Counted from the first letter of the stretch, positions 1 to 9,115 are shown. The stretch: 64,000 nt of DNA from Tropicibacter naphthalenivorans (GCF_900176475.1 NZ_FWXX01000002.1:384560-448559); one strand, 5' to 3'. Translations and numbers: made by a program. The notes: a model not told the origin generated them from the sequence alone.

Positions 1-138
1 GCCGGCCTCGCCTTCGAGAAACAGCGGGCGGCCCAGCTTGAGCGACAGGAACACAACGGTGGCCAGCGCGCGGCCGCAGACATAGCCGGTCGAGGCGAGT
101 TCGGACTGCACCTCGTCGATGGTATTGGGAATAGGCAT
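1..138 (-). CDS. MoxR-type AAA ATPase, N-terminal part (cut by window edge)
   Basis: The first 46 residues of a protein that continues past the left edge. They begin MPIPNTIDEVQSEL and end FLEGEAG, which is where the Walker A loop (normally GEAGVGKTE) of MoxR/CoxD-type AAA ATPases starts. These ATPases act as chaperones in maturation of metalloenzymes or with VWA-domain partners. The ATG at 138 has a good ribosome site (AGGAGG) a few bases upstream. The gene is divergent from the glycosyltransferase cluster at 341. Family assignment rests on a short N-terminus, and no partner gene is visible. Confidence 0.75.
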   Translation of the reverse strand, partial: MPIPNTIDEVQSELASTGYVCGRALATVVFLSLKLGRPLFLEGEAG

Positions 139-340
139 GGACGTCCTCCTTGGCCCCTTGTGTCCCAAGAGGTTAAGGCGGGGTCAATAGCGCCAAGGTC
201 GCACATGGGCATATGATCTGGCGCAAAGATTGACCCCGTGGAAAGGGGATGTCATGATTCGCACGATAAGAAGGCCGGGGCAAACCCGGGGATTATGGGC
301 AGATATTTAGGATGATAAGCCGTTTTCAGCGGGGCGCGCC

Positions 341-1369
341 ATGCGCATAACCGCCGTCACATGTGTCAAGAACGAAGGCCCGTTCCTATTGGAATGGATC
401 GCCTATAACCGTTTGATCGGCGTGACCGATTTCCTGTTTTACTCCAACGATTGCACCGATGGAACGGACAATCTGCTGGACGCTCTGGCGGCGCGCGGGG
501 GCGTGGTGCACCTGCCCAACCCAGCGCGCAGCCGCAAGTACCAGATGGAGGCGCTGAAAGATTGCCCGCGCCAGCCGGTGATTGGCGCGTCGGACTGGGT
601 CTGGGTGGCGGATGTGGACGAGTTCCTGAACATCCATGTGGGCGATCACACCCTGCCCGCCTTGATCGAGGCTTGCGGCAACCCTCAGGCGATTTCCGTG
701 ACCTTTCAGTACTTTGGCAATGACGCGGTGTGGGATTTTGTCGACACCCCGGTGATCGAACAATTCACCCGCTCGCACAATCCCGACCTGTGGTGCGCCG
801 ATCCGCAGATGGAGGTCAAGACCCTGACCCGGCGCGGCTTTCCCTTGCAGTATTTTGGCGCCCATCGCCCCTATTTCCGCGAGGCGATCCCCAAGGATCA
901 CTGGCCGGTCTGGACCGATGGCGCAGGCCGCCCCGTGCATGACAAGTTCAAGGTGCCGCCCAACCCGCGCCGCAGCCGCAAGTTCCACTGCGCCGGGGCA
1001 CGCAAATACGCCACGCTGAACCACTACGCCCTGCGCTCGCTGGACAGCTACCTGGTCAAGAACGACCGGGGCGATGTGAACCGCGCCAACCGCGCCTTTG
1101 ACGACACCTATTGGCTGGAACGCAGTGACGTGGCCTATGAAGATCGCTCAATCCTGCGGCACTCGGACGCGCTGGCACAGGCGCTGGCGGTGATGAAATC
1201 CGACCCAGAGATCGGGCGCTTGCACGAGGAATGCGTCGCGAGGCACCGCGCCAAGCGTGACGAGCTGCTGGCGCAGGAACCCTATCGGCTGCTCTACGAT
1301 CATCTCAAGGGACTGCCGCCCTACCCGCCCGGCGAATACGCCCTGATGCAGGAGCTGGGGCTGGCATGA
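341..1369 (+). CDS. glycosyltransferase family 2 protein
   Basis: A 342-residue cytosolic-looking protein of the Glyco_tranf_2_4 type. The N-terminus ITAVTCVKNEGPFLLEWIAY (residues 3-22) and SNDCTDGT (35-42) form the nucleotide-sugar-binding start of a GT-A fold. DVDEF at 91-95 is the metal-binding DxD motif. LNHYALRSLDSYLVK near residue 230 is a C-terminal signature also present in the genes at 2010 and 5068. No signal peptide or membrane segment is seen. The sugar donor and acceptor cannot be read from sequence. It overlaps the next gene by four bases (ATGA), so it is probably the first gene of a five-gene operon for surface glycan or glycolipid. Confidence 0.9.
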   Translation: MRITAVTCVKNEGPFLLEWIAYNRLIGVTDFLFYSNDCTDGTDNLLDALAARGGVVHLPNPARSRKYQMEALKDCPRQPVIGASDWVWVADVDEFLNIHVGDHTLPALIEACGNPQAISVTFQYFGNDAVWDFVDTPVIEQFTRSHNPDLWCADPQMEVKTLTRRGFPLQYFGAHRPYFREAIPKDHWPVWTDGAGRPVHDKFKVPPNPRRSRKFHCAGARKYATLNHYALRSLDSYLVKNDRGDVNRANRAFDDTYWLERSDVAYEDRSILRHSDALAQALAVMKSDPEIGRLHEECVARHRAKRDELLAQEPYRLLYDHLKGLPPYPPGEYALMQELGLA

Positions 1370-2010
1370 GCGTGAAACTGGTCAATCTGGGGCTGCCCAA
1401 GTCGGGTACGACGACGCTGGCGCACGCGTTGCAGCAGGCGGGCTGGCACGCCGCCGATCACAAGGTCCGGCGCATCCACACCAAGGATCCCACGCTGGGT
1501 GGCACCTTTGTGGGGCGGCAAATCTATGACGGCTATTACCAAGGCGACCCCTTCAAGCGGCTCGACCTCTATGATGCGCTGACGGAAATCAACGTCCTGA
1601 ACGGCGATGTCTCGCTCTGGCCGCAGTGTGATTACGCAGTGCTCAAGGCGATGCGGCTGGCGCGGCCCGATATGCTGTTCGTGGCGACGTGGCGCGATCC
1701 GGCGGAGGTCGCCGACAGTATGCGGCGCTGGAACAACCTCGGGACGGACCGTTTGCCCAACGCTTGGGTGCCCGGCCTGCCGCGCGGCTATGGCACCAGC
1801 GACGCCGAGCGGATCCGCTGGATCGAGGGGCATTACGACATGCTGCGCGACGTCTTTGGCGACGATCCGCGATACTTGCAGTTGGACATGGCGGCGGAGG
1901 ACGCGCGCGAGAGGCTCTCGGCCCATATCGGCGAGGATCTGCCTTGGTGGGGGCGCGTGAACGTCAACACCGACAACCCGGCGACGGCGCCAGAGTCGGG
2001 GGCAGTCTGA
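1366..2010 (+). CDS. sulfotransferase family protein
   Basis: A 214-residue protein with the 5'-phosphosulfate-binding loop GLPKSGTTTL at residues 9-18, the hallmark of PAPS-dependent sulfotransferases. FVATWRDPAEVADSMRRW near residues 105-122 fits the 3'-phosphate-binding region (RDP followed by a conserved serine). It probably transfers sulfate from PAPS to a sugar or lipid made by the neighbouring glycosyltransferases. It overlaps the previous gene at ATGA, and its TGA overlaps the next ATG by one base, so translation is likely coupled. It is short for the family but appears complete. Substrate unknown. Confidence 0.85.
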   Translation: MSVKLVNLGLPKSGTTTLAHALQQAGWHAADHKVRRIHTKDPTLGGTFVGRQIYDGYYQGDPFKRLDLYDALTEINVLNGDVSLWPQCDYAVLKAMRLARPDMLFVATWRDPAEVADSMRRWNNLGTDRLPNAWVPGLPRGYGTSDAERIRWIEGHYDMLRDVFGDDPRYLQLDMAAEDARERLSAHIGEDLPWWGRVNVNTDNPATAPESGAV

Positions 2011-4364
2011 TGCGGATTTACGTGCATATCGGCCCCGACGCGGCCACCGCCACGCGCCTGCAACAGGTGATGGACGCGGGCCGCGACGCGATGCTGGCCC
2101 AAGGCGTGCTGTTCTCGCGCGCACCCGGCGCGCGCAACCACACGCGGCTGTTCATGGCCGTCACCGATCCCGACAACGTCGACGTTCTGCGCTACAACCG
2201 CGAGTTTGTCAGCGCCGCCGCGCAAGAGGCCCTGCAAGAGGACGTCGCGCGCCAGTTGCTCCAAGAAGCCCAAGGGACAGACGCCCGCGCGCTGATCCTC
2301 TCGGCGCATCAGCTGGGCAACAGCCTTGTGTCCCGGACCGAGTTGCAACGGCTCAAGGACATGCTGACGCCGATCTCGGACGACATCCGCATCGTGGCGC
2401 ATTTGGACGATCCGGCGCGGCTGCTGGTGCAGCGCTATGGCGCGCAATTGCTAGAAGGGCGCAACCGCGCGCTTGATCTGGAACTGGCCTGTCTGGGGCC
2501 GGATTACCGCAGCACAGCCTTGGCGACCCGTCCCGACAGCGACCCCGCCAAGGGCCAAATCATGGACGTGCAAGGCGCGAGCTTTTGGCTCGATTTCAAG
2601 GCCTTGCAGACGGAATGGGAAAGCGTGTTCGGCGCGGGCAGCGTGTCTTTTCACAGCATCGCGGCGGACAGTCTCTATGCGCCTGAAGTCACCCAAGACA
2701 TCGCCGCCGCCTTTGGGATAGACGCCCTGCCCCCCGCTGAGGCGGACAAAGCCCCGCGCCCGCCCTCGGCGGCGTGGCTGACGCGGTGCCGGCTGTTCAA
2801 TGACGCCGTCCTGCGCTTGCTGAACAAACAAGACGTGCGCATCCCGCGCCCCCTCTGGCGCAAGTTCCTTGCCGAACTCAAGGTGCCCGGCGCGGGGATC
2901 AAACCCGGCGCGCTCCATGCCGTGTCCCAGCATTTCGCCGCCGACATCGCGCAGCTTTGCGCCCAGCACCCCGGCCTTGATCCGGCGCACATGGCCCCCG
3001 ATGCGCCGCTGGACCCGTGGCAAGAGGCGGGCCCGACGCGCGGCTTTCGCGCCACGCAGTACCTGATGGCCTTTCGCCCGCGCATCGACGCCGCCACCGC
3101 CGAGGAAACGCAGGCCCCGGCCCCAGAACCAAAACCAGAGCCGCAAGACATCAAGCTGCCGGACAATCTCGACCAGTTCCTGAGCCCCGCCGCGCGCACT
3201 CTGCTGCCGCCCGAGGCCAAGCTGAACTTTATCAAACTCCAAGCCTCTCCGTTTGCGCCGCACAACCGCATTGGCCGCGTAAACGAGGAATTGCCCGCCC
3301 CGCCCTATACGCCTGCCGACACGCGCCCCATCCCCGATGGCAGCACCGGACGCGTCATCGTCGCCTGCATGAAAAACGAGGCGCCCTATATCCTTGAATG
3401 GATCGCCTACCACCGGGCCATCGGGTTCGACAATTTTCTGATCTACACCAACGATTGCGAAGACGGCACGCAGCACATCCTGACCCACCTCCAAAGCCTT
3501 GGGATCGTGCAGCACCGCGACAATTCCAAGTGGCGCGGCAAGTCCCCACAGCAGCACGCGCTGGACAAAGCCTTGAAAGAGCCAATCGTCCAGAACGCCG
3601 CATGGGTCGCGCATCTCGACGTGGATGAGTTCATCAACATTCGCTGCGGCAATGGCACCGTGGACGATCTGCTGAACCACGTCCCCGATGCCACCCACAT
3701 CGCCATGACGTGGCGCTTGTTCGGGCACGGCGACGTGACCACCTTGCAGGACCGTCTGGTGATCGAACAATTCGATGCCTGCGCGCCGAAATACTGCCCC
3801 AAGCCGCACACCGTCTGGGGGTTCAAGACCTTTTTCCGCAACACCGGCGCCTATGGCAAGCTGTCCTGCCACCGGCCCAACAAGCTGCAACCGGGGTTTG
3901 AAGCCAGCGTCAAATGGGTCAACGGCTCGGGCGTCGATATGACCGATGCGTTCATCAAGAACGGCTGGCGCAGCTCGCAGCGCTCGATCGGCTATGATCT
4001 GGTGCAGCTCAACCATTACGCCTTGCGCTCACTCGACAGCTTTCTGGTGAAGCGCCAGCGTGGGCGGGCCTTGCATGTGGATCGCACCATTGGGCTGAAC
4101 TACTGGGTGCGTATGGATTGGAACGACAATCGCGACGTGACGATCCAGCGCAATATTCCGCGCGTGCGCGCCGCCGTGGCCGACCTATTGGCCGATCCGG
4201 TCTTGGCCGATCTGCACGCGCGCGGGCTGGCCTGGCATCAGGCGCGGGCCGAGACTTTGCGCAACACGCCGGAATTTGCCGACCTGGCGCAGCAGGCTTT
4301 GCAGGTCAAGCTGACGGAAACCGAACGCGTGGCCTATTCCCTGACCTTGGACATGGAGACCTGA
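2010..4364 (+). CDS. two-domain protein: degenerate sulfotransferase-like domain fused to family 2 glycosyltransferase
   Basis: A 784-residue protein. The ATG at 2010 overlaps the preceding stop by one base; the open frame runs further upstream, but this start matches the coupled layout and gives the sulfotransferase-like N-terminus MRIYVHIGPDAATAT. Family members normally read HIGPHKTGTT there, so the P-loop Lys, Gly and Thr are lost. A Pro/Glu-rich linker lies near residues 370-385 (APEPKPEPQD). The C-terminal half, from about residue 446, is a GT-A glycosyltransferase closely similar to the flanking genes: VACMKNEAPYILEWIAYHRA, then DVDEF near 537-541 and LNHYALRSLDSFLVK. The glycosyltransferase half looks active. 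The N-terminal half may be a non-catalytic binding module. Confidence 0.8.
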   Translation: MRIYVHIGPDAATATRLQQVMDAGRDAMLAQGVLFSRAPGARNHTRLFMAVTDPDNVDVLRYNREFVSAAAQEALQEDVARQLLQEAQGTDARALILSAHQLGNSLVSRTELQRLKDMLTPISDDIRIVAHLDDPARLLVQRYGAQLLEGRNRALDLELACLGPDYRSTALATRPDSDPAKGQIMDVQGASFWLDFKALQTEWESVFGAGSVSFHSIAADSLYAPEVTQDIAAAFGIDALPPAEADKAPRPPSAAWLTRCRLFNDAVLRLLNKQDVRIPRPLWRKFLAELKVPGAGIKPGALHAVSQHFAADIAQLCAQHPGLDPAHMAPDAPLDPWQEAGPTRGFRATQYLMAFRPRIDAATAEETQAPAPEPKPEPQDIKLPDNLDQFLSPAARTLLPPEAKLNFIKLQASPFAPHNRIGRVNEELPAPPYTPADTRPIPDGSTGRVIVACMKNEAPYILEWIAYHRAIGFDNFLIYTNDCEDGTQHILTHLQSLGIVQHRDNSKWRGKSPQQHALDKALKEPIVQNAAWVAHLDVDEFINIRCGNGTVDDLLNHVPDATHIAMTWRLFGHGDVTTLQDRLVIEQFDACAPKYCPKPHTVWGFKTFFRNTGAYGKLSCHRPNKLQPGFEASVKWVNGSGVDMTDAFIKNGWRSSQRSIGYDLVQLNHYALRSLDSFLVKRQRGRALHVDRTIGLNYWVRMDWNDNRDVTIQRNIPRVRAAVADLLADPVLADLHARGLAWHQARAETLRNTPEFADLAQQALQVKLTETERVAYSLTLDMET

Positions 4365-4365
4365 G

Positions 4366-5067
4366 ATGACCCAAAGCCCTCCGGTTCCACGCTCGCCCTA
4401 TATCATGTCGCGCGGGATGCGCATTCCCAAGCATCCGCAGATCACGCGCGGCCGGGTGCGCGGCGCCTTGCGGGATGATCTGTACGAGCGCAAGGAATGT
4501 GACGCGGTGATGCGCGTGGTCCAGCCCGGCGACCGGGTGCTCGAGCTTGGCGGCGGGCTGGGGTACATGTCGACGCTTTTGTCGGTGAAAAAGGGGGTCT
4601 CGCGCGTCATCAGCTATGAGGCGAACCCGGCCCTGATCCCCTACATCCGCCAAGTGCACGAGGCCAATGGCGTGACCAATGTCGAGGTGCGCAACGCCTT
4701 GCTGTCGCCGCAAGCGGGCGAGCCGGTGCCCTTCTACGTACGGCGTAACTTTCTGGGGTCGTCCATGGACCGCGAGGCCGATGTGAACAGCATCACCGCC
4801 GAGCATATGATCGAACGCCACGCCCTTGCCCCCGTGCTGCAAGAGCTGTGCCCCGACGTGCTGGTCTGCGACATCGAAGGGGCCGAGGCCGATCTGATCC
4901 CCGCGGGCGACTGGTCGGGCCTGCGCGCCGCGATCATCGAGCTGCACCCGCAGTGGATCGGGCAAACCGGCGTTCAGGCGGTGTTCGACGCCATGCACAA
5001 GGCCGGTCTGACCTATTTCCCCAAGGCGTCCGAGGCCAAGGTCGTCACCTTTCGGCGGGGCTGGTAA
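4366..5067 (+). CDS. FkbM family SAM-dependent methyltransferase
   Basis: A 233-residue protein with a class I methyltransferase fold. VLELGGGLGY at residues 58-67 is motif I, which binds S-adenosylmethionine; YEANP near 86 is the acidic end of strand beta-2; CDIEGAEADLI near residues 165-175 is the characteristic FkbM D-x-E-G-A-E motif. FkbM enzymes O-methylate sugars or polyketides, so here it probably caps a glycan. It starts one base after the previous stop, and the next gene begins immediately after its own stop, consistent with one transcript. No membrane segment is seen. Exact acceptor unknown. Confidence 0.85.
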   Translation: MTQSPPVPRSPYIMSRGMRIPKHPQITRGRVRGALRDDLYERKECDAVMRVVQPGDRVLELGGGLGYMSTLLSVKKGVSRVISYEANPALIPYIRQVHEANGVTNVEVRNALLSPQAGEPVPFYVRRNFLGSSMDREADVNSITAEHMIERHALAPVLQELCPDVLVCDIEGAEADLIPAGDWSGLRAAIIELHPQWIGQTGVQAVFDAMHKAGLTYFPKASEAKVVTFRRGW

Positions 5068-6123
5068 ATGGCTGCGCCGACCATCACCGCCGTGCTGTGC
5101 GTGCGCAACGAAGGGGCGTTCCTGCTCGACTGGATGGCACATCATCTGGCGGCGGGGGTGACCCACGTTGTGGCGCTGAGCAACGATTGCGACGACGGGA
5201 CGGACGCGATCCTTGACCGTTTGGAGGCGATGGGTCTGGTGACGCATCTGCGCAACGACGGACCCTATGACAAGGGCGGCATCCAGTTCACCGGGCTGAA
5301 AGCCGCCGACAAGCTGAACGCTGTGAAACGCGCCGACTGGCTGCTGGCGCTGGACATTGACGAGTTCGTCAACGTGCATGTGGGGGACCGCACCCTGCCC
5401 GCCTTGATCGACCACCTGCCGGACGCCGACGCCATCACCCTGACGTGGCGGCTGTTCGGCAACGCAGGGGTGGTGCGCTACCAAGACACCCCCGTGACGC
5501 AGCAGTTCACCCGCGCCGCCCCAGAGGTCATGTACTGGCCGTGGCGCGCCGCGATGTTCAAGACGCTCTACCGCAACACCGGGATTTACCGCAAACTGGG
5601 CGTGCACCGCCCGCGCAACCCCGATCCGGCGCGCGTCGACGGGGCGCGGTGGTTCGACGCCCATGGCCGCGAATTGGACGGGCAATTCCGCAAGCGGCGG
5701 ATTTTCTCGAACTATGGCCGGCCGATGTACGGGCTGGCGCAGCTCAACCACTATCCGCTTGGCGCGATGGAAAGCTACCTGCTGAAAGCCGACCGGGGGC
5801 GCGCGGTGCATTCCGATCACGTCTTGGGCATGGATTACTGGGTCGAGCGCAACTGGTGCGAGGCCGAGGATACCTCTGTGACCCAGTTGGCGGGCGTGGC
5901 CGAGAAACGCGCCGAATTCGCCGCCGATCCGGTCCTGAGCGATCTGCATTCCAGTGCCGTGACATGGCGGCACGCGCGGTTTGACGCGCTTATGGCTTTG
6001 GAGCCGATGCGCGCGCTCTTTGCCCGTTTGCTGATGACGCCCCCGGCCCGGCCCATCCCTTTGGAGGCGGCGCAGGTCCTGGCCACGCACGCGACCCGCG
6101 CCAAACAGGCCGAGGGCGATTAA
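5068..6123 (+). CDS. glycosyltransferase family 2 protein
   Basis: A 351-residue GT-A glycosyltransferase paralogous to the one at 341 and to the C-terminal half of the gene at 2010. ITAVLCVRNEGAFLLDWMAH (residues 6-25), SNDCDDGT (38-45), DIDEF (96-100, the DxD site) and LNHYPLGAMESYLLK (near 225-240) are shared by all three. Its ATG follows the methyltransferase stop with no gap, making it the last gene of the cluster. Three related transferases in one operon suggest successive sugar additions to the same acceptor. Donor sugar unknown. No terminator hairpin was found directly after it. Confidence 0.9.
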   Translation: MAAPTITAVLCVRNEGAFLLDWMAHHLAAGVTHVVALSNDCDDGTDAILDRLEAMGLVTHLRNDGPYDKGGIQFTGLKAADKLNAVKRADWLLALDIDEFVNVHVGDRTLPALIDHLPDADAITLTWRLFGNAGVVRYQDTPVTQQFTRAAPEVMYWPWRAAMFKTLYRNTGIYRKLGVHRPRNPDPARVDGARWFDAHGRELDGQFRKRRIFSNYGRPMYGLAQLNHYPLGAMESYLLKADRGRAVHSDHVLGMDYWVERNWCEAEDTSVTQLAGVAEKRAEFAADPVLSDLHSSAVTWRHARFDALMALEPMRALFARLLMTPPARPIPLEAAQVLATHATRAKQAEGD

Positions 6124-6306
6124 CCAATCTGGCAGGCCCTCCGCCGGGGAAAACCGCCGAAAAACAGATCCTTAGACCCAAAGCCCGCATACCCCCGCCG
6201 CGAAACCTTCGCCCTTTTTCCACGCCTTAACCACAATCTCGCCCGGATCGCGGGGCATTGTTTCCTCAAACGCCGCAAAACAACGGCGGTTCGAGGACTG
6301 TGGGCA

Positions 6307-7233
6307 ATGCAACGTAACGACCAAGCTTTTTCTCCTGATCTCAGCAAATTGCCGCGTAGCGAGTGGCTGGAGGCTTTGCGCAAAATCGGACAAGAGCGCG
6401 GCTTTGCCGAACCCTTGGGCAAGGCGCACGCGGGCGTGTTCGTCGAAGAAGGCGACACGCTGCTGGTCAGTTTCGAATCCATGTCCGGGATCGAAGCGCT
6501 GTCCGACACCCGCACCCCGCTGGGATGGGACATGGTGCAAAGCCACGGCTGGTCGTCGCTGTCGGTTCTGTCGCACGGCGATACGTGGTTCCGCGACCCG
6601 CGCGTTTACGGGTTTTTCGACCAACTGCTGGACGACGGCTTTTTCGACGACTTCGAGAACGTGATCTTCTACGGTGCGGGGCCCTGCGGTTATGCGGCGG
6701 CGGCCTATTCCGTGGCGGCCCCCGGCGCGCGCGTGTTGCTGTTGCAACCCCAAGCCACGCTGGATCCGCGCATCACCGAATGGGACGAGAGGTTCACCGA
6801 ACAGCGCCGCCGCGATTTCACCTCGCGCTATGGCTTTGCCCCCGACATGATCGACGCCGCCCACCGCGCGCATGTGATTTATGACCCGCGTGAGCGGCTG
6901 GACGCCATGCACTCGGCCCTGTTCGAGCGGCGCAATGTGCGGCGGTTCCGCGCGCCGTTCATGGGCGCGGCCTTGCAGTCGGAATTCCGCACGCTGGATG
7001 TCTTGCCCTCGCTGCTGGCCGCCGTCGCCGAAGACCGTCTCGACACGCGCGCCTACGCCCAGATCATGCGCATCCGCCGCGACCACGCGCCCTACCTGCG
7101 CAAGCTGTTGGCGCATCTGGACCATGACGAGCGGTTTGGCCTGTCGCGGATGCTGTGTCAGAACGTGGTCAGCCGGAAAAAGGCGCCGCGGTTCCGTCGC
7201 CGTCTGGCGGAGCTTGAGGCGGCTTTGGACTAA
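6307..7233 (+). CDS. conserved protein of unknown function (may carry a PAPS-reductase label in databases)
   Basis: A 308-residue soluble protein. The central stretch VIFYGAGPCGYAAAAYS followed by LLLQPQATLDPR (about residues 118-155) has the strand-turn-helix look of an alpha/beta-hydrolase nucleophile elbow, but no canonical G-x-S-x-G is present. FFDQLLDDGFFDDFENV and FTSRYGFAPDMID are also distinctive. I recall similar roseobacter proteins annotated as phosphoadenosine phosphosulfate reductase. I see neither the CysH P-loop-like motif nor its C-terminal ECG(I/L)H, so I do not adopt that name. It lies 183 bases after the glycan cluster and converges with the small gene at 7239. Reality as a gene is secure; function is not. 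Confidence 0.8.
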   Translation: MQRNDQAFSPDLSKLPRSEWLEALRKIGQERGFAEPLGKAHAGVFVEEGDTLLVSFESMSGIEALSDTRTPLGWDMVQSHGWSSLSVLSHGDTWFRDPRVYGFFDQLLDDGFFDDFENVIFYGAGPCGYAAAAYSVAAPGARVLLLQPQATLDPRITEWDERFTEQRRRDFTSRYGFAPDMIDAAHRAHVIYDPRERLDAMHSALFERRNVRRFRAPFMGAALQSEFRTLDVLPSLLAAVAEDRLDTRAYAQIMRIRRDHAPYLRKLLAHLDHDERFGLSRMLCQNVVSRKKAPRFRRRLAELEAALD

Positions 7234-7238
7234 GCCCG

Positions 7239-7514
7239 TCAGTCGCGGCGGTTCAGGATCGCCTCGCGGATGTTGGCTTGGAAATACCCCAGCGCCGCGC
7301 CAAAGACAAAGACGAACACCCGCGCCCAAAGCCCCAAGAGCGCGCAGAGCGCAGCGCCCAAGAGCAAGCACAACAGCAGCGAGGCCGCCCGCCGGTCCTG
7401 CACGTCCGGCAGGTTGTCCGCGCCTAAAAGGCTGACCAAGGCTTCGGTCATTTTCGGCTCTGCCGGGCGCGCGGCGTATCCGGCCACCACCCCGATTATC
7501 AATGTCAGGATCAT
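7239..7514 (-). CDS. small hypothetical membrane protein
   Basis: A 91-residue protein starting MILTLIIGVV, preceded by a G-rich ribosome site. Residues 2-14 are hydrophobic, and residues 45-78 contain one or two transmembrane helices (LLLCLLLGAALCALLGLW and VFVFVFGAALG). The rest is short and polar, ending NIREAILNRRD. It converges with the gene at 6307 (five bases between stops) and is divergent from pyrC. No family recognised. A small inner-membrane protein is the most that can be said. Confidence 0.6.
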   Translation of the reverse strand: MILTLIIGVVAGYAARPAEPKMTEALVSLLGADNLPDVQDRRAASLLLCLLLGAALCALLGLWARVFVFVFGAALGYFQANIREAILNRRD

Positions 7515-7607
7515 CCCTGCCCCCCAGATCGTTTGCCCCCCGTTTGCCCCCTTGTAGCGCGCCTTTGCCCACTGGTGAAGCGCCGCGCGCCGTGCTAACG
7601 CGAGGCC

Positions 7608-8645
7608 ATGGAACAGATCACGCTTGCCCGCCCCGACGATTGGCACCTGCACCTGCGCGATGGCGCGATGCTGCGGGCTGTCGCCCCTGAAACCGCGCGC
7701 CACTTTGGCCGTGCGATCATCATGCCCAACCTCGTGCCGCCGGTTGTGACCGGCGCGCAGGCCGCCGCCTACCGAGAGCGCATCCTGGCCGCCCTGCCCG
7801 AGGGCAGCGCCTTTGAGCCGCTGATGACGCTGTATCTGACCGAGGATACCGACCCTGCCGATGTCGCCGCTGCCCACGCCAGCGGTCTGGTCAAGGCGGT
7901 CAAGCTGTACCCCGCCGGGGCCACCACCAACTCCGCCTCTGGGGTGACGAATTTCGACAAGGTCCGCCCCACGCTGGAAAAGATGGCCGAGATCGGCCTG
8001 CCGCTGTGCGTGCACGGCGAGGTGGTGACCTCTGACGTGGATATCTTTGACCGCGAGGCGGTGTTCATCGACACCGTGCTCGACCCGCTGCGCCGCGCGA
8101 CCCCCGGTCTGCGCGTGGTGATGGAGCATATCACCACCAGCCAAGGGGCGGATTACGCGCGCTCTGGCGGCGACGATCTGGGGGCGACGATCACCACGCA
8201 CCATCTGGTCATCAACCGCAACGCCATTCTGGTCGGCGGGATCAAGCCGCATTACTACTGCCTGCCCGTGGCCAAACGCGAAGAGCACCGTCTGGCACTG
8301 CGCAAGGCGGCGACCTCTGGGGATGCGACCTTCTTTTTGGGGACCGACTCGGCCCCGCACCTCGACCCGCTCAAGGAAAACGCCTGCGGCTGCGCGGGCT
8401 GTTTCACCGCCACCAACACCATGTCCGTGTTGGCCGAAGTGTTCGAGCAGGACGGCGCGCTGGACAAGCTTGAGGCCTTTACCTCGCTCAATGGCCCGCG
8501 GTTCTACGGCCTGCCGGTGAACGACAGCACGCTGACGCTGACCAAGGGCGCGCCCGTGACCTACCCGGCCAAGATCGACAGCGCAGACGGCCCGGTCACG
8601 GTGTTCGATCCGATGATGCCGCTGCACTGGCGCGTCGAGGATTAA
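7608..8645 (+). CDS. pyrC: dihydroorotase, class II
   Basis: A 345-residue enzyme, close to the E. coli PyrC length of 348. It cyclises N-carbamoyl-aspartate to dihydroorotate, the third step of pyrimidine synthesis. Metal-binding H13 and H15 are in [24 protein letters not shown] carries the carboxylated bridging lysine; CVHGEV and VMEHITT supply two further His ligands; GTDSAPH carries the catalytic Asp. These mark the class II (monofunctional, Zn2) type. pyrE lies 600 bases downstream on the same strand, so the two steps are probably co-regulated though separated by an opposing small gene. A terminator hairpin follows at 8653. Confidence 0.97.
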   Translation: MEQITLARPDDWHLHLRDGAMLRAVAPETARHFGRAIIMPNLVPPVVTGAQAAAYRERILAALPEGSAFEPLMTLYLTEDTDPADVAAAHASGLVKAVKLYPAGATTNSASGVTNFDKVRPTLEKMAEIGLPLCVHGEVVTSDVDIFDREAVFIDTVLDPLRRATPGLRVVMEHITTSQGADYARSGGDDLGATITTHHLVINRNAILVGGIKPHYYCLPVAKREEHRLALRKAATSGDATFFLGTDSAPHLDPLKENACGCAGCFTATNTMSVLAEVFEQDGALDKLEAFTSLNGPRFYGLPVNDSTLTLTKGAPVTYPAKIDSADGPVTVFDPMMPLHWRVED

Positions 8646-8652
8646 GCAGATC

Positions 8653-8677
8653 AGGGCGGCCTTTGGGTCGCCCTTTT
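8653..8677 (+). terminator. Rho-independent terminator after pyrC
   Basis: Arms AGGGCG (8653-8658) and CGCCCT (8669-8674) enclose a ten-base loop and are followed by TTT. It begins eight bases after the pyrC stop, with the stem partly extended by CC/GG pairs. It also lies just beyond the 3' end of the opposing gene that stops at 8688. Confidence 0.7.
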
Positions 8678-8687
8678 CCTTTGGGGA

Positions 8688-8954
8688 TCAGCGCCCAGCC
8701 TGCTGGTTCTGCCAGTCCATCCACGCCTTGCGCGGCCGCTCGGCACGCTCGGCGATCCCGCCCAATTCATGCGCGATCAGCATCATTCGCGCCACCGTGG
8801 CGCTGTCCAGTATGCCCGCCGCGCGAAAGCCCGCCCGTTCCAGCATCCCGGCGATCAATTGCAGCTCTTGCCCCAGCGCATAGGCCGCAAGATCGTCATC
8901 CCCCAGCTCTGGCTCAATCGCTGGCTCCATCTCTGGCGCCTGTTCCCTATCCAC
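8688..8954 (-). CDS. small hypothetical protein
   Basis: An 88-residue acidic, helical protein (EPELGDDDLAAYALGQELQL, ending KAWMDWQNQQAGR). I choose the GTG at 8954 (VDREQAPEM) because GGAG lies about ten bases before it. An upstream ATG at 9008 would add 18 basic residues that look like non-coding DNA. It has no signal peptide or membrane helix, and it sits opposite pyrC and pyrE. No domain recognised. Codon use resembles neighbouring genes, which supports it being real. Confidence 0.55.
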   Translation of the reverse strand: MDREQAPEMEPAIEPELGDDDLAAYALGQELQLIAGMLERAGFRAAGILDSATVARMMLIAHELGGIAERAERPRKAWMDWQNQQAGR

Positions 8955-9115
8955 GTGTCCCCACTCCGATCTACGGGCCCTGCTGCCGCATTTTGCGGCT
9001 TTTCTCAAAGCCCTCGGTCTCAGCCATTAACCAACCCTAAAGATGAATTAACCCAAGCCCGATGCTGGGAAACCCGCACGAAAGGCTGTAAATTCAGACC
9101 CTTGGGATGGGATGC

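Noticed and set aside
2451-4016. Leftward open frame of 521 residues inside the glycosyltransferase fusion
   Set aside because: Antisense shadow without domains or ribosome site.
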